From the NCBI RefSeq assembly GCF_900184255.1, contig NZ_LT854639.1:575199-625691 (forward strand): 50,493 bases of DNA, written 5' to 3'. Below, piece by piece: positions 37,180-46,859 of this stretch. Numbering within the stretch: position 1 is the first letter of the stretch; every line of letters starts with the position of its first letter. The notes under the pieces are model-generated. The model was not told the origin of the DNA and did not search any database. It was given only the letters and a program-made list of their open reading frames with translations. This stretch comes from Haloimpatiens massiliensis (lineage in GTDB: Bacteria; Bacillota; Clostridia; Clostridiales; Clostridiaceae). Both the position numbers and the translations under genes were made by a program.

Positions 37180-37726
37180 GATTTATACAAACCAATGCCT
37201 CACGGCAAAATATATTAACTCTTACATATTAATGTATTTTCATAATTAATTATTCATTAGTATATAATCAAAGTTAATAATTCTATCTCACAATTAATAA
37301 AAATAATATTAGTAACTAATATTGTAGATTGAACGAAAGGCTACGCCTAAAAAGATTATGGGAGCCTTTTTATTTGTTTTATAAATTAAAGATTTTCCAT
37401 AGCGAAGCGGAGGAAAATCATCCTTTAGTAGGCTTCTCCTCTCCAACCATAAACATATTAAACTAAAAATCTGATTTTAATGTAGTAATAAATGTGGAAT
37501 TGGGGACTATTGAACTAGCCTTAGAACTTCTTATGTCTCACAGTTAAAGACCCGTTAAGAAGCTTTCATGTTTGAACGAGGAACGAGTGAGTTTGAAAGC
37601 TTTAGGGGCTTTAACTGTGAGACATTTAGAAGTTCTTGGCGTATTGTGAACAGTACCAAATTACACATTTATTACGGAATTAAAATCAGATTTTTCTTCA
37701 ATGTATTATGTCACAATATATGCTTA
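37180..37726 (-). repeat. Composite intergenic repeat R5 with giant hairpin
   Basis: On the minus strand it begins next to the stop of the activase gene. The 232-base hairpin is at 37465-37696, subtype 2, almost identical to R4 10 kb away (I count only a couple of differences in the central 160 bases). Downstream modules are GATTTTCC ... GGAAAATC near 37390-37420, AAAAGGCTCCCATAATC near 37355 and the CAAACCAATGCC block near 37190. The modules match those after R4. Confidence 0.9.
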
Positions 37727-40700
37727 TCATCTTTCGTTGGAGGCAGCTATTTCCTCATGAGTGAATTCTACCTTATGCAATTTTTCCTGCTCTTTTAAAT
37801 TGTCAAAAGCAGTGGATAACATAAGTTTAATTCTATTTAATTGATTTACCTCACTGGCACCTGGATCATAATCTACTGCTACAATATTAGCGCCTTTATA
37901 TCTTTTCTTTAGTTCTTTTATCATACCTTTACCTGTTACATGGTTAGGTAAACACGCAAAAGGCTGCATACAAACTATATTTTTAGCTCCACTTTCTATA
38001 AGCTCTATCATTTCAGCTGTTAAAAACCAACCTTCTCCTGTTTGATTACCTATAGAAAGTATTTCTTTTGCACTCTTTGCCATTTTTTCAATGGTTGTAG
38101 GTGCAATAAATCTTTTACTATTTTTTAAAGCCCTTTTCATGTGTCTTCTATAATGTTCTATATATTTTATGCCTATTTTACCAAAGAACTCTGCCATTCT
38201 AGTTCCTGATAAATATTTCCTTTTGTATTGGTAATTATATGCTACATATAGACAAAAATCTGTAAGGTCAGGCATTACTGCTTCTGCACCTTCACTTTCA
38301 ATTATATCCACTATATTATTATTTGCTGTTGGATGAAATTTAACTAATATTTCACCTACAAGGCCTACTCTTGGTTTTTTAATATCTTTTATCTCTAAAT
38401 TATCAAAGTCTTCTACTATTTCATAAACATACTTGTTAAATAACTTAGTATCACCTTTATCTATAGCATATTTACATTTTTCAACCCACTTATTGTATAG
38501 TTGGTTGGCAGAACCCTTTATTCTTTCATAAGGTCTTACTCTATAAAGTACCCTCATGAGCAAGTCCCCATAAATCAAAGCCATCATAGATTTTTTAGCC
38601 ATAGACACATCTAGTTTAAATCCTGGCTGCTTTTCTAATCCAACAAAATTTAGCGATATTACAGGTATATGTGCAAATCCCGCATCTTTAAGAGCCTTTC
38701 TTAAGAAACCTATATAATTAGTAGCTCTACATCCTCCACCAGTTTGTGATATTATCACTGAAGTATTGTTCAAATCATATTTTCCTGATTTTAAAGCTTT
38801 AATCATTTGACCTACCACTATTATAGAAGGATAACATGCATCATTATTTACATATTTAAGTCCTTCTTCTATAGCTTCATTGTCTACCGCTGGAAGTATT
38901 TCTAAATTATATCCCCCACAACGCATAGCCTCTTGTAAAAATTGAAAATGTATAGGAGACATTTGTGGTGCTAATATGGTGTGCTTTTGCCTCATTTCTT
39001 CTGTAAACACCACTTTTTCTAACGCAGCAGATGCTTTTTTTACTTTAAATCCATTTTTATTTCTTTCATCCATAGCAGCCTTTAAGGAACGAATTCTTAT
39101 TCTTACAGCTCCTAGGTTATTAACCTCATCTATCTTTATTGCAGTATATATTTTTCCATGAGAATTTAATATTTCTTGTACTTGATCTGTAGTTACCGCA
39201 TCTAGTCCACAACCAAAGGAGTTCAACTGAATAAGCTCTAAATTATTTTTTTCTCCTACAAAGCTGGCTGCAGCATAAAGCCTTGAGTGATAAACCCACT
39301 GATCTACAATCCTTAAAGGTCTATCTATTTTTCCTAGGTGACATACAGAATCCTCAGTTAAAACAGCCATTCCGTACTCATTTATTAAATTAGGCAGTCC
39401 ATGATTTATTTCTGGATCTATATGATATGGCCTTCCAGCTAGTACAATTCCATTTTTACCAGTACTATCTAAATACTCTAAGACCTCTTCACCTTTTTTT
39501 CTTATGTCCTCTTTTACCTTATCTCTTTCCAACCATGCCTTATCCAAAGCTTCATTTATCTCTTTTTTACTTATTTTAAAACACTTAAATTCATCATACA
39601 ATCGTTTAGCCAGTTTTTTCTTATCATCCAATGAAAAGAATGGATTCATAAATTTAATATGCTTTTCTCCTATAATGTCCATATTATTTTTAACAACTTC
39701 AGCATAGGATGTAACTATAGGACAATTATAATGGTTGTCTGCTCCATCTATTTCCTTCTTCTCAAAAGGTATGCATGGATAAAATATTGTATCAATTCCT
39801 CTATTTATAAGATCCATTATGTGGCCATGAGCTATCTTTGCAGGATAACAAACAGATTCAGAAGGAATAGTTTCTATACCCATTTCATATACTTTTCTAG
39901 TTGAACGACAAGATAATTCTACTCTAAATCCCAAATCCGTTAAAAATGTAAACCAAAATGGATAATTTTCATAAATATTAAGAACCCTAGGTATTCCTAT
40001 AACTCCCCTTTTGGCATCTTCCTTCTTTAAAGGAGCATATGAAAATGTTCTTTTATACTTATAATCAAATAAGTTTGGAAGCTTTTCTTTCTTCTCACTT
40101 ATGCCTGCTCCTCTTTCACATCTATTTCCTGATATAAATTCTCTTCCATCTGAAAATTTATTTACAGTGAGCATACAATTGTTTCCACACATGCCGCACC
40201 TTCTCATTTCTACTTCACATTTAAAACTTTCTAATTGCTCTGCTTTTAAAAGAGTGCTTTCTTTTCCAGCTTCATACCTTTCTTTAGCTATTATTGCAGC
40301 TCCAAAAGCTCCCATTATACCTGCAATATCCGGTCTTATAGCCTCTCTTCCTGAAATAAGTTCAAAGCTTCTTAAAACCGCATCATTGTAGAAAGTTCCT
40401 CCTTGTACTATAATTTTTTCGCCCATTTCTTCTGGGTTTCTTATTTTAATAACCTTTTGAAGAGCATTTTTAATTACAGAATAAGAAAGTCCTGCAGATA
40501 TGTCTCCTACAGAAGCCCCTTCCTTTTGAGCTTGTTTAACTCTTGAATTCATAAATACAGTACATCTTGAACCTAAGTCCACTGGACTCTTTGCTTTAAG
40601 TGCTTCCTTTGCAAAATCTTGTACAGACATATTTAATGAATGTGCAAAAGTCTCGATAAAAGAACCGCATCCTGATGAACAAGCTTCATTTAACATTATG

Positions 40701-42013
40701 CTATCTATAATTCCATCTTTAATTTTCAAGCATTTCATATCCTGTCCACCTATGTCTAATATAAAATCTACTTTTGGAAGGAAGAATTCCGCTGCCTTGT
40801 AATGAGCAACTGTTTCTATTTCTCCTATATCTACTTTCATTGCCGCTTTTATAAGTCCCTCTCCATATCCTGTTACAGCAGAATTAATTATATGAGCTTC
40901 CTCTGGTAACTTACCATATAAGTCTTTTAATATATTTATAGTAGAAAGCAGTGGATTTCCAGCATTACTACCGTAGTAAGAATAAACAAGTTCTCCCTTT
41001 TCATTTATAAGTGCTGCCTTTGTAGTGGTAGAACCTGCATCTATCCCAAGGAAACATTTTCCTTTATATTCACTTAAATCTCTTCTCTCAACCTTTGCTC
41101 CTGCATGTCTTTTTCTGAATTCCTCTAATTCATCAACATTTAAAAAAAGTGGCCTTAATCTTTGAACTTCTTGCCCGCCTTCAAATTCTCTGGATTTTAA
41201 TTTTTTCATAAAATCTTCTGCTAATATTTTATCTTCTTCTTTAGAGGAAATTGATGCTCCTAGTGCTACGAATAATTGAGAATTGTCCGGGAAAATCACC
41301 TGTTCCTCCTTTAATTTCAAGGTTTCTATAAATCTCTTTCTTAATTCTGGTAAAAAATACAATGGTCCTCCAAGAAAAGCTACATTGCCTTTTATTGGTT
41401 TTCCACAAGCAAGTCCACTTATAGTTTGGTTAACTACCGCTTGAAATATAGATACAGCTATATCTTCTTTAGCCGCTCCTTCATTTAAAAGAGGTTGGAT
41501 ATCAGTTTTAGCAAACACCCCACATCTAGCTGCAATAGGATAAATTACCTTGTGATTTTCTGCATACTTGTTAAGACCCATGGCATCTGTTTGTAATAAA
41601 GCTGACATTTGATCTATAAAAGCACCTGTTCCCCCTGCACAAGTACCATTCATCCTTTGCTCTATTCCAGAATCAAAATAAGTTATTTTGGCATCTTCTC
41701 CACCTAATTCAATTGCTACATCTGTGGTTGGAATATGTTTTTTTATAGCCTTAGTACTTGCTACTACCTCTTGTATAAAACCTATAGATAACCATTTTGA
41801 AACACCTAATCCGCCAGAGCCAGTTACCTTTATGGTTATGTAATTATTTTTAAACCTATCATAAGCTTGGTCCACTATATCCACTATAGTTTTTTTAATA
41901 TCTGAGTAATGCCTTTGATATTTTTTATATACTACTTCATCCCGTCCATTTAAAATCACTAATTTAACTGTGGTAGAACCTACATCTAGACCTAAATGAA
42001 ACACTTTTTTCAT
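37727..42013 (-). CDS. 2-hydroxyacyl-CoA dehydratase activase fused to dehydratase-like domains
   Basis: 1428 residues from the ATG at 42013 behind GGAGAAGATAATT. Two BadF/BadG/HgdC ATPase (ASKHA) domains in tandem: the first opens HLGLDVGSTTVKLVIL with GGEDAKITY and GTCAGGTGAFIDQM, the second, from about residue 318, opens CFLGIDAGSTTTKAALI with DIGGQDMKCL and NEACSSGCGSFIETF, whose cysteines should hold a bridging 4Fe-4S cluster. RRCGMCGNNCMLTV near 640 is a further cysteine set. Then follow a DUF2229 region (RVLNIYENYPFWFTFLTDLGF) and HgdB-like segments up to CMQPFACLPNHVTGKG. Family members fire ATP-driven electrons into radical dehydratases. No partner dehydratase lies in the window; the substrate is unknown. 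Confidence 0.92.
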   Translation of the reverse strand: MKKVFHLGLDVGSTTVKLVILNGRDEVVYKKYQRHYSDIKKTIVDIVDQAYDRFKNNYITIKVTGSGGLGVSKWLSIGFIQEVVASTKAIKKHIPTTDVAIELGGEDAKITYFDSGIEQRMNGTCAGGTGAFIDQMSALLQTDAMGLNKYAENHKVIYPIAARCGVFAKTDIQPLLNEGAAKEDIAVSIFQAVVNQTISGLACGKPIKGNVAFLGGPLYFLPELRKRFIETLKLKEEQVIFPDNSQLFVALGASISSKEEDKILAEDFMKKLKSREFEGGQEVQRLRPLFLNVDELEEFRKRHAGAKVERRDLSEYKGKCFLGIDAGSTTTKAALINEKGELVYSYYGSNAGNPLLSTINILKDLYGKLPEEAHIINSAVTGYGEGLIKAAMKVDIGEIETVAHYKAAEFFLPKVDFILDIGGQDMKCLKIKDGIIDSIMLNEACSSGCGSFIETFAHSLNMSVQDFAKEALKAKSPVDLGSRCTVFMNSRVKQAQKEGASVGDISAGLSYSVIKNALQKVIKIRNPEEMGEKIIVQGGTFYNDAVLRSFELISGREAIRPDIAGIMGAFGAAIIAKERYEAGKESTLLKAEQLESFKCEVEMRRCGMCGNNCMLTVNKFSDGREFISGNRCERGAGISEKKEKLPNLFDYKYKRTFSYAPLKKEDAKRGVIGIPRVLNIYENYPFWFTFLTDLGFRVELSCRSTRKVYEMGIETIPSESVCYPAKIAHGHIMDLINRGIDTIFYPCIPFEKKEIDGADNHYNCPIVTSYAEVVKNNMDIIGEKHIKFMNPFFSLDDKKKLAKRLYDEFKCFKISKKEINEALDKAWLERDKVKEDIRKKGEEVLEYLDSTGKNGIVLAGRPYHIDPEINHGLPNLINEYGMAVLTEDSVCHLGKIDRPLRIVDQWVYHSRLYAAASFVGEKNNLELIQLNSFGCGLDAVTTDQVQEILNSHGKIYTAIKIDEVNNLGAVRIRIRSLKAAMDERNKNGFKVKKASAALEKVVFTEEMRQKHTILAPQMSPIHFQFLQEAMRCGGYNLEILPAVDNEAIEEGLKYVNNDACYPSIIVVGQMIKALKSGKYDLNNTSVIISQTGGGCRATNYIGFLRKALKDAGFAHIPVISLNFVGLEKQPGFKLDVSMAKKSMMALIYGDLLMRVLYRVRPYERIKGSANQLYNKWVEKCKYAIDKGDTKLFNKYVYEIVEDFDNLEIKDIKKPRVGLVGEILVKFHPTANNNIVDIIESEGAEAVMPDLTDFCLYVAYNYQYKRKYLSGTRMAEFFGKIGIKYIEHYRRHMKRALKNSKRFIAPTTIEKMAKSAKEILSIGNQTGEGWFLTAEMIELIESGAKNIVCMQPFACLPNHVTGKGMIKELKKRYKGANIVAVDYDPGASEVNQLNRIKLMLSTAFDNLKEQEKLHKVEFTHEEIAASNER

Positions 42014-42272
42014 AATTATCTTCTCCATCATTTACTATTTTACATTTATTTCTTTTATATCTATATATTATACTTATCCATGATTATATCATTTTAGTAC
42101 ACACATATAAAAATTTCAACTTTAAGAATTTCATACTATAGTTAAATTATTATGATATTTCAATATAAATCGCCATTATCCACGTTTATCATAGTGAATA
42201 TCATTAATAATCTATTTAATAACAATATAACATACTTCTTCATATACTAAATTATACAAGGGGGTGTTATAC

Positions 42273-43031
42273 ATGAGCAAGTTGCAAATTGAAAAAATAT
42301 ATATGAATTATCATACTTTAGAAAATGAAACTAAAGCATTGGTTAGTATATCTTTTAATATAGAGGAAGGTGAATTTTTAAGTATTGTAGGCCCCTCTGG
42401 CTGTGGTAAATCTACTTTACTAAATATAATATCTGGGCTTATCCCTCCTTCTTCTGGAAAAGTTTTAATTAACAATGTAAATATAGCTGAAAAGAAGCCT
42501 CAAATAGGCTATATGTTTCAAAAGGATAATTTATTTGAATGGCTAACAGTATGGGACAATGTAATTCTTGGTCTCAAAATAAAAAAAAGAATTACAGAAG
42601 ATAATTTAAAAAATGTGGAAAGTCTTCTTCATAGCTATGGTTTATGGGAATTTAAAGGTCATCATCCAAAGCAGCTTTCTGGTGGCATGAGGCAAAAAGT
42701 TGCACTAATAAGAACTTTAAGTATAAACCCTGATGTTTTAATATTGGATGAACCTTTCTCCGCCATAGACTATCAAACCAGATTAAACCTCAACGATGAA
42801 GTGTTTAAAATACTAAAAAAAGAAAAGAAAACTACCATAATGGTCACTCATGATCTTTCAGAGGCTATTTCTATGTCTAATAGAATACTTATTCTCTCTA
42901 AAAGACCTGCAGTAATTAAAGAAATTATTCCAGTAGAATTTGAAGAAAAATATAATTCTCCTCTTAAACGTAGGGAAGCACCTAATTTCAGATACTATTT
43001 TAATACTATATGGAAGGAGTTAAATTCATGA
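42273..43031 (+). CDS. ABC transporter ATPase (SsuB/TauB type)
   Basis: 252 residues from the ATG at 42273 behind GGGGGTG. Walker A is VGPSGCGKSTLLNII near residue 40, Q-loop YMFQKDNLFEW, signature QLSGGMRQKVALIRTL near 137, Walker B VLILDEPFSAID near 158, H-loop MVTHDLSEAISMS. The Q-loop and length are those of nitrate/sulfonate/taurine importers. It overlaps the permease gene by four bases (ATGA), so they are coupled. It most likely serves the binding protein at 35734-36753. Confidence 0.93.
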   Translation: MSKLQIEKIYMNYHTLENETKALVSISFNIEEGEFLSIVGPSGCGKSTLLNIISGLIPPSSGKVLINNVNIAEKKPQIGYMFQKDNLFEWLTVWDNVILGLKIKKRITEDNLKNVESLLHSYGLWEFKGHHPKQLSGGMRQKVALIRTLSINPDVLILDEPFSAIDYQTRLNLNDEVFKILKKEKKTTIMVTHDLSEAISMSNRILILSKRPAVIKEIIPVEFEEKYNSPLKRREAPNFRYYFNTIWKELNS

Positions 43032-43828
43032 AAAAATGCAGTGATGAACATATAAAATATATACAAGCTGTAAAAAAAAGAGAAAATAAAATTTTAATTG
43101 TAAGAATTTTAATCCTCATTTGCTTTTTCGCTCTTTGGGAAATAGCTGGTGACTTAAGATGGATAGATCCATTTTTGACTAGTACTCCTTCTAGAATGGT
43201 AAAAAGCTTAATGAAAATTTTCAGTGAAGGAACATTATTTAAACATATATGGGTAACCTGCATTGAAACTATATTAGGTTTTATATTTAGCACAGTGCTA
43301 GGTACAATTATAGCAATTCTTCTATGGTGGTCAGACTTTGCCTATAAAGTTTTAGATCCATATTTAGTAGTGTTAAATGCTCTACCTAAAGTTGCTCTCG
43401 CACCTATAATCATATTTTGGGCTGGAAATGGATATGGTTCCATAATAGTCATAGCCCTTTTAATATCTATAATTGTCACCATAATCAATGTACTTGCAGG
43501 ATTTAAATCCATTGATGAGGATAAAATTAGACTTATAGAAACCTTTGGTGGAAGCAAATCTCAAATTTTAACAAACTTAATTCTTCCTGCCTCTGTGCCA
43601 ACTCTAGTTTCTACATTAAAAATAAATGTAGGCTTATCTTGGGTTGGTGTCATAATGGGAGAATTTCTTGTGGCAAAAGAAGGACTTGGCTTCTTAATAA
43701 TATATGGTGGTCAAGTGTCTCAACTGGATATGGTCATGATGAGCATTATAATTTTATGTATTCTTGCTTATGCAATGTATGAAGTAGTAGCTATATTTGA
43801 GAAAAAGCTTAACAAGAAAATATATTAA
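43028..43828 (+). CDS. ABC transporter permease (SsuC/TauC type)
   Basis: 266 residues starting at ATG behind AAGGAG. About six membrane helices: IVRILILICFFALWEIAG, a helix around FIFSTVLGTIIAILLWW, KVALAPIIIFWAGNGYGSIIVIALLISIIVTIINVLAG, LSWVGVIMGEFLVAKEGLGFLIIYG, and MMSIIILCILAYAMYEVVAIF. The EAA loop is RLIETFGGSKSQILTNLILPASVPTLVSTLK. This is the standard sulfonate/nitrate/taurine permease pattern. It forms the transporter with the preceding ATPase. Confidence 0.93.
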   Translation: MKKCSDEHIKYIQAVKKRENKILIVRILILICFFALWEIAGDLRWIDPFLTSTPSRMVKSLMKIFSEGTLFKHIWVTCIETILGFIFSTVLGTIIAILLWWSDFAYKVLDPYLVVLNALPKVALAPIIIFWAGNGYGSIIVIALLISIIVTIINVLAGFKSIDEDKIRLIETFGGSKSQILTNLILPASVPTLVSTLKINVGLSWVGVIMGEFLVAKEGLGFLIIYGGQVSQLDMVMMSIIILCILAYAMYEVVAIFEKKLNKKIY

Positions 43829-44065
43829 ATTACGTAAACAAATGAATATTTCTATAGTCTCTTGGATATTAATGTAATAAACAACATTCTAGGTTTCAGA
43901 TTAAGTTACTTTTATTCTATTTGAAACTTAAAAATTGTTATCTATGAATTTACTTATTGTTAACTCAAACTTATGTAAAATCATGAAGTATATAATCTTG
44001 GAGTATAACAGTGAGATAACCATAGGATAAACAAAGTTTAAAAAAGTATTCTAGGAGGTACATTA

Positions 44066-44416
44066 ATGAACTATTTCCAAAAAGGTAATGAACTATACAA
44101 CAGTCAAAATTATAAAAAAGCAATAGATATGTATAAAAAGGCTGCAGACGAAAAAATAAATGAAGCCTCTTCCCTATACAATGCTGCTGTATGTCTTATT
44201 AAACTTAAAAATTATAAAAAAGCTATTTCATTTTTATCCTGTGCCATAAAAAAAGATTCTCAAAGCAAATATTTTTTCAATTTAGCCTATTGTTATTCCA
44301 TGCTTAACAATAGACAAAAGGCTCTTATATACTTTAATACCGCTTGGGCTTTAAATCATGAAGATTCAGACTGTGAAAAAGCAATAAATTTTATATTAAA
44401 TCAATATAAAAAATAA
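44066..44416 (+). CDS. Small TPR-repeat protein
   Basis: 116 residues consisting of about three tetratricopeptide repeats: FQKGNELYNSQNYKKAIDMYKKAA, LYNAAVCLIKLKNYKKAISFLSCAI and FNLAYCYSMLNNRQKALIYFNTAW. No signal peptide or other domain. Such proteins bind partners; none is indicated. ATG follows CTAGGAGG. It has its own leader (43829-44065, AT-rich, nothing recognised) and terminator, so it is probably monocistronic. Confidence 0.85.
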   Translation: MNYFQKGNELYNSQNYKKAIDMYKKAADEKINEASSLYNAAVCLIKLKNYKKAISFLSCAIKKDSQSKYFFNLAYCYSMLNNRQKALIYFNTAWALNHEDSDCEKAINFILNQYKK

Positions 44417-44466
44417 AAAAATTAGTTGATCGGTTTCACTATAAAAAACTAATCAACTAATTTTCA
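44416..44466 (+). terminator. Terminator after the TPR gene
   Basis: AAAATTAGTTGAT / ATCAACTAATTTT stem, loop of about 20 bases, then TTTTC; it starts at the stop codon of the TPR gene. Confidence 0.8.
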
Positions 44467-44514
44467 TTTTCTCTAATAAATTAACAAATAGCACACTAAA
44501 ATCCCTCATAAAAT

Positions 44515-44640
44515 ATTCCATCCAGCTGACATACTAAACCACCACTACTCTTCTAGCAAACTGGAAAACTGGCCAAATAACCAACTGTAACTCTCCTAGC
44601 ACACTAGCCCTTTAGGTTCTGGCACTCTAGCGCTTTAGCG
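44515..44640. repeat. Degenerate CTAGC / ACTGG short-unit tract
   Basis: A run of short degenerate units: TCTAGCAAACTGGAAAACTG, GGCCAAATAACCAACTG, CTCCTAGCACACTAGCCC, CACTCTAGCGCTTTAGCGCT. The same kind of units occur at 19138-19168 (CTAGCCCTCTAGCCAACTGG) and in R2 near 25445. It reaches to the stop of the transglutaminase gene and encodes nothing. Confidence 0.55.
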
Positions 44641-45855
44641 CTCTGCCCATTCTCCCGCAATATTGTTATCTGCATGATCTATAGAAAATCTGTTACTATC
44701 AAAATAATTTCCACCCTTTGCAAAAGTTGTATCTACATTTATCCATTCTCCTTCTTCCTTTAAATAAACCTGATTCCACGCATGTCCAACCCAACTCACA
44801 CCGTTGAAGCCTCTACCAGTTATCAGCCTAACTTTTATATTATTAGCTCTACACATGGCCACATACAAGCAAGAATAATCAAAACATATACCCTTTTTAG
44901 AATAATAAGTAGGTATAGCCCCTGATTTAATATCGTATATATTCTTAAATACCTTTTCAGCTTTTTCATTATCATAATTTATATTCTTTCCTACCCATTT
45001 ATAAATTACTTCTGCCTTTTCTCTATCTGTGCTGTATCCCTGAACTAATTCTCTAGCAAATCTATCTATATCTTCATTAGATTTTATCCCTTCTTCTAAA
45101 GTTATGCCATTATAGTAAACTATAGTTTTAGTATTAGCATCACCTTTTGCTTCACCTTTTTTAACCTCTGGTCTGCTGTCATTTTTTATAACTATTTTAA
45201 AAGAATTATTAACTATACTTGGAAGCTTTTTTGCAACTTTTGAGCTGTTTATAGGAATTACTACTGCTTTACATATATAATTATAGTATTTAGAATTCGC
45301 TAGATAGGTATTAATCTGGGGCTTTATATTTATTATGGATAAAAAATTTAATAGAAAAGTCAACAATATAACATAACATATAGCTCTAGGTATCTGAAAT
45401 ATAGCTCCTAATAATCTTCTAATTCCATTTCCCTTTTCCCTAATTTTCTTTTCTATCCCATCAAATACTGGATACATGGTTATTTTATTTATACCTTGAA
45501 TTATAAACATAATCAAATTATGAATAATAAATACTGATATAGGAACTGCTACTAAATAAACTACTATAGGCTTTCTTATAACATACATTTTAGCTTCTTT
45601 AGGAATAATATCATATATACTCTTATATATACTTTTACTATGATTGAAGAATATATTTTTCATCCAATATATTCCTAAGATTATTGACACTACAAAAGAA
45701 ATGTTTGTTTCTACACCAGTTACTTCTTTTTTTAGATTTTTAGAAGAAAATTTAACTATAAACCCTTTTATAATTGGATACATAAATATAGCAAAAATCA
45801 ATATATTTATAGGGTTTCTATTTTTAATGAAATTTTGTAAAAACTCCTTATACAC
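44635..45855 (-). CDS. Membrane protein with extracytoplasmic transglutaminase-like domain
   Basis: 406 residues. The N-terminal half has about four membrane helices: NILIFAIFMYPIIKGFIV, ISFVVSIILGIYWMKNIFF, VYLVAVPISVFIIHNLIMFII and ICYVILLTFLLNFLSII. The C-terminal half is a transglutaminase-like (papain-fold) domain: Cys in KKGICFDYSCLYVAMCRA near residue 335, His in WVGHAWNQVYL near 368, Asp in WINVDTTFAKGG near 383. The triad is complete, so protease, cross-linking or amidase activity on the outer face is possible. The last residues overlap the edge of a short-unit repeat tract. Confidence 0.85.
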   Translation of the reverse strand: MYKEFLQNFIKNRNPINILIFAIFMYPIIKGFIVKFSSKNLKKEVTGVETNISFVVSIILGIYWMKNIFFNHSKSIYKSIYDIIPKEAKMYVIRKPIVVYLVAVPISVFIIHNLIMFIIQGINKITMYPVFDGIEKKIREKGNGIRRLLGAIFQIPRAICYVILLTFLLNFLSIINIKPQINTYLANSKYYNYICKAVVIPINSSKVAKKLPSIVNNSFKIVIKNDSRPEVKKGEAKGDANTKTIVYYNGITLEEGIKSNEDIDRFARELVQGYSTDREKAEVIYKWVGKNINYDNEKAEKVFKNIYDIKSGAIPTYYSKKGICFDYSCLYVAMCRANNIKVRLITGRGFNGVSWVGHAWNQVYLKEEGEWINVDTTFAKGGNYFDSNRFSIDHADNNIAGEWAER

Positions 45856-45923
45856 TGTAATCCCCCTTTCTTTCTACACAATAAAGAATCAAATTTAAGC
45901 TTATATTTACTCAATTATTCTAT

Positions 45924-46859
45924 TTACTCAATTATATCTTTTAAAACACTTTTTATTTTTTCATAAGAATATCCCCTTCTCATTAAATACGAGCATAACC
46001 TTCTAAATATCTTAACATCATCGCTTTCTGATTTACAAATTATTTTATATCTTTTTAAAGCTAATTCTTTGATTTTTTGGTAATTTTCTTCTTCACTTTC
46101 TAAAGATAAATTATTAGTTTTATTAAAATATTTTCTTTCACTATATTCCACAATGTTTACATTATCTCTTTCAATATCTTCATTAATTCTTATAATATTT
46201 TCATTATCACATAAATTTTGTGAAGATTTCAGTTGTTCTATTACACTATTTACTATATTGTAATCAAAGCCTCTTCTAATTAGAAAATCACAAATTTTCT
46301 TATATATTTTAGATATATTTTTACCTATCTCTTTTTCAGATTTAATTAAAATCTTATACTTGCCCTCGCCTAATGTATATGCACTGTCATACTCTTTTTC
46401 ATAACTTATATCACTGAATTTTTCTATTATTAAATCTTCTTCTATACCTTTTTTCATAAGATCAAACTTTATTTTATTCTTACCGTATTTTCTAATGCGC
46501 TCTTTTATAAATGCTTCTGCATACTTATAGTCATCTAAAAATTTATATTCTTTTAAAAAGCTTATTATTCTATCTATTGCTTTATCTCCATACTCTTTTT
46601 TATATAATTTATCTCTAATTTCTTTTTCAGTTTTATATGTTTTTTCTATTACTTTTAGAGCATAATTCTTTCCATTTAAATAGTTATCTTCTTCCGCTAC
46701 AGATTGTAAAAATTCTAAATCCACCTTTTTTCCTTTTTTTAAGTCATAAGTATAAACTAATTCTGCATTGCATCCAAAGGCAAATTCATTATCTATATAC
46801 ACATTTACTCTATTTTTATCTCTTTTCTGCACTTCAATGCTTGATATTACTGAATCCAC
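45924..46859 (-). CDS. recX: RecX regulatory protein, extended form
   Basis: Binds and modulates RecA filaments. The first 150 residues are a normal RecX: ALKVIEKTYKTEKEIRDKLYKKEY, IISFLKEYKFLDDYKYAEAFIKERIRKYGKNKIKFDLMKKGI. At 311 residues it is longer than common RecX. The C-terminal half has two copies of one segment: KYKILIKSEKEIGKNISKIYKKICDFLIRRGFDYNIVNSVI near 166-206 and RYKIICKSESDDVKIFRRLCSYLMRRGYSYEKIKSVL near 270-306, separated by an acidic, Asn-rich linker. GTG start behind AAGGTGATG; it overlaps the stop of the M16 gene by one base, indicating coupling. Confidence 0.88.
   Translation of the reverse strand: MDSVISSIEVQKRDKNRVNVYIDNEFAFGCNAELVYTYDLKKGKKVDLEFLQSVAEEDNYLNGKNYALKVIEKTYKTEKEIRDKLYKKEYGDKAIDRIISFLKEYKFLDDYKYAEAFIKERIRKYGKNKIKFDLMKKGIEEDLIIEKFSDISYEKEYDSAYTLGEGKYKILIKSEKEIGKNISKIYKKICDFLIRRGFDYNIVNSVIEQLKSSQNLCDNENIIRINEDIERDNVNIVEYSERKYFNKTNNLSLESEEENYQKIKELALKRYKIICKSESDDVKIFRRLCSYLMRRGYSYEKIKSVLKDIIE

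Noticed and set aside
37568..37798. 76-residue plus-strand ORF
   Set aside because: Lies in hairpin R5 and antisense to the 3' end of the activase gene; it is a repeat shadow.
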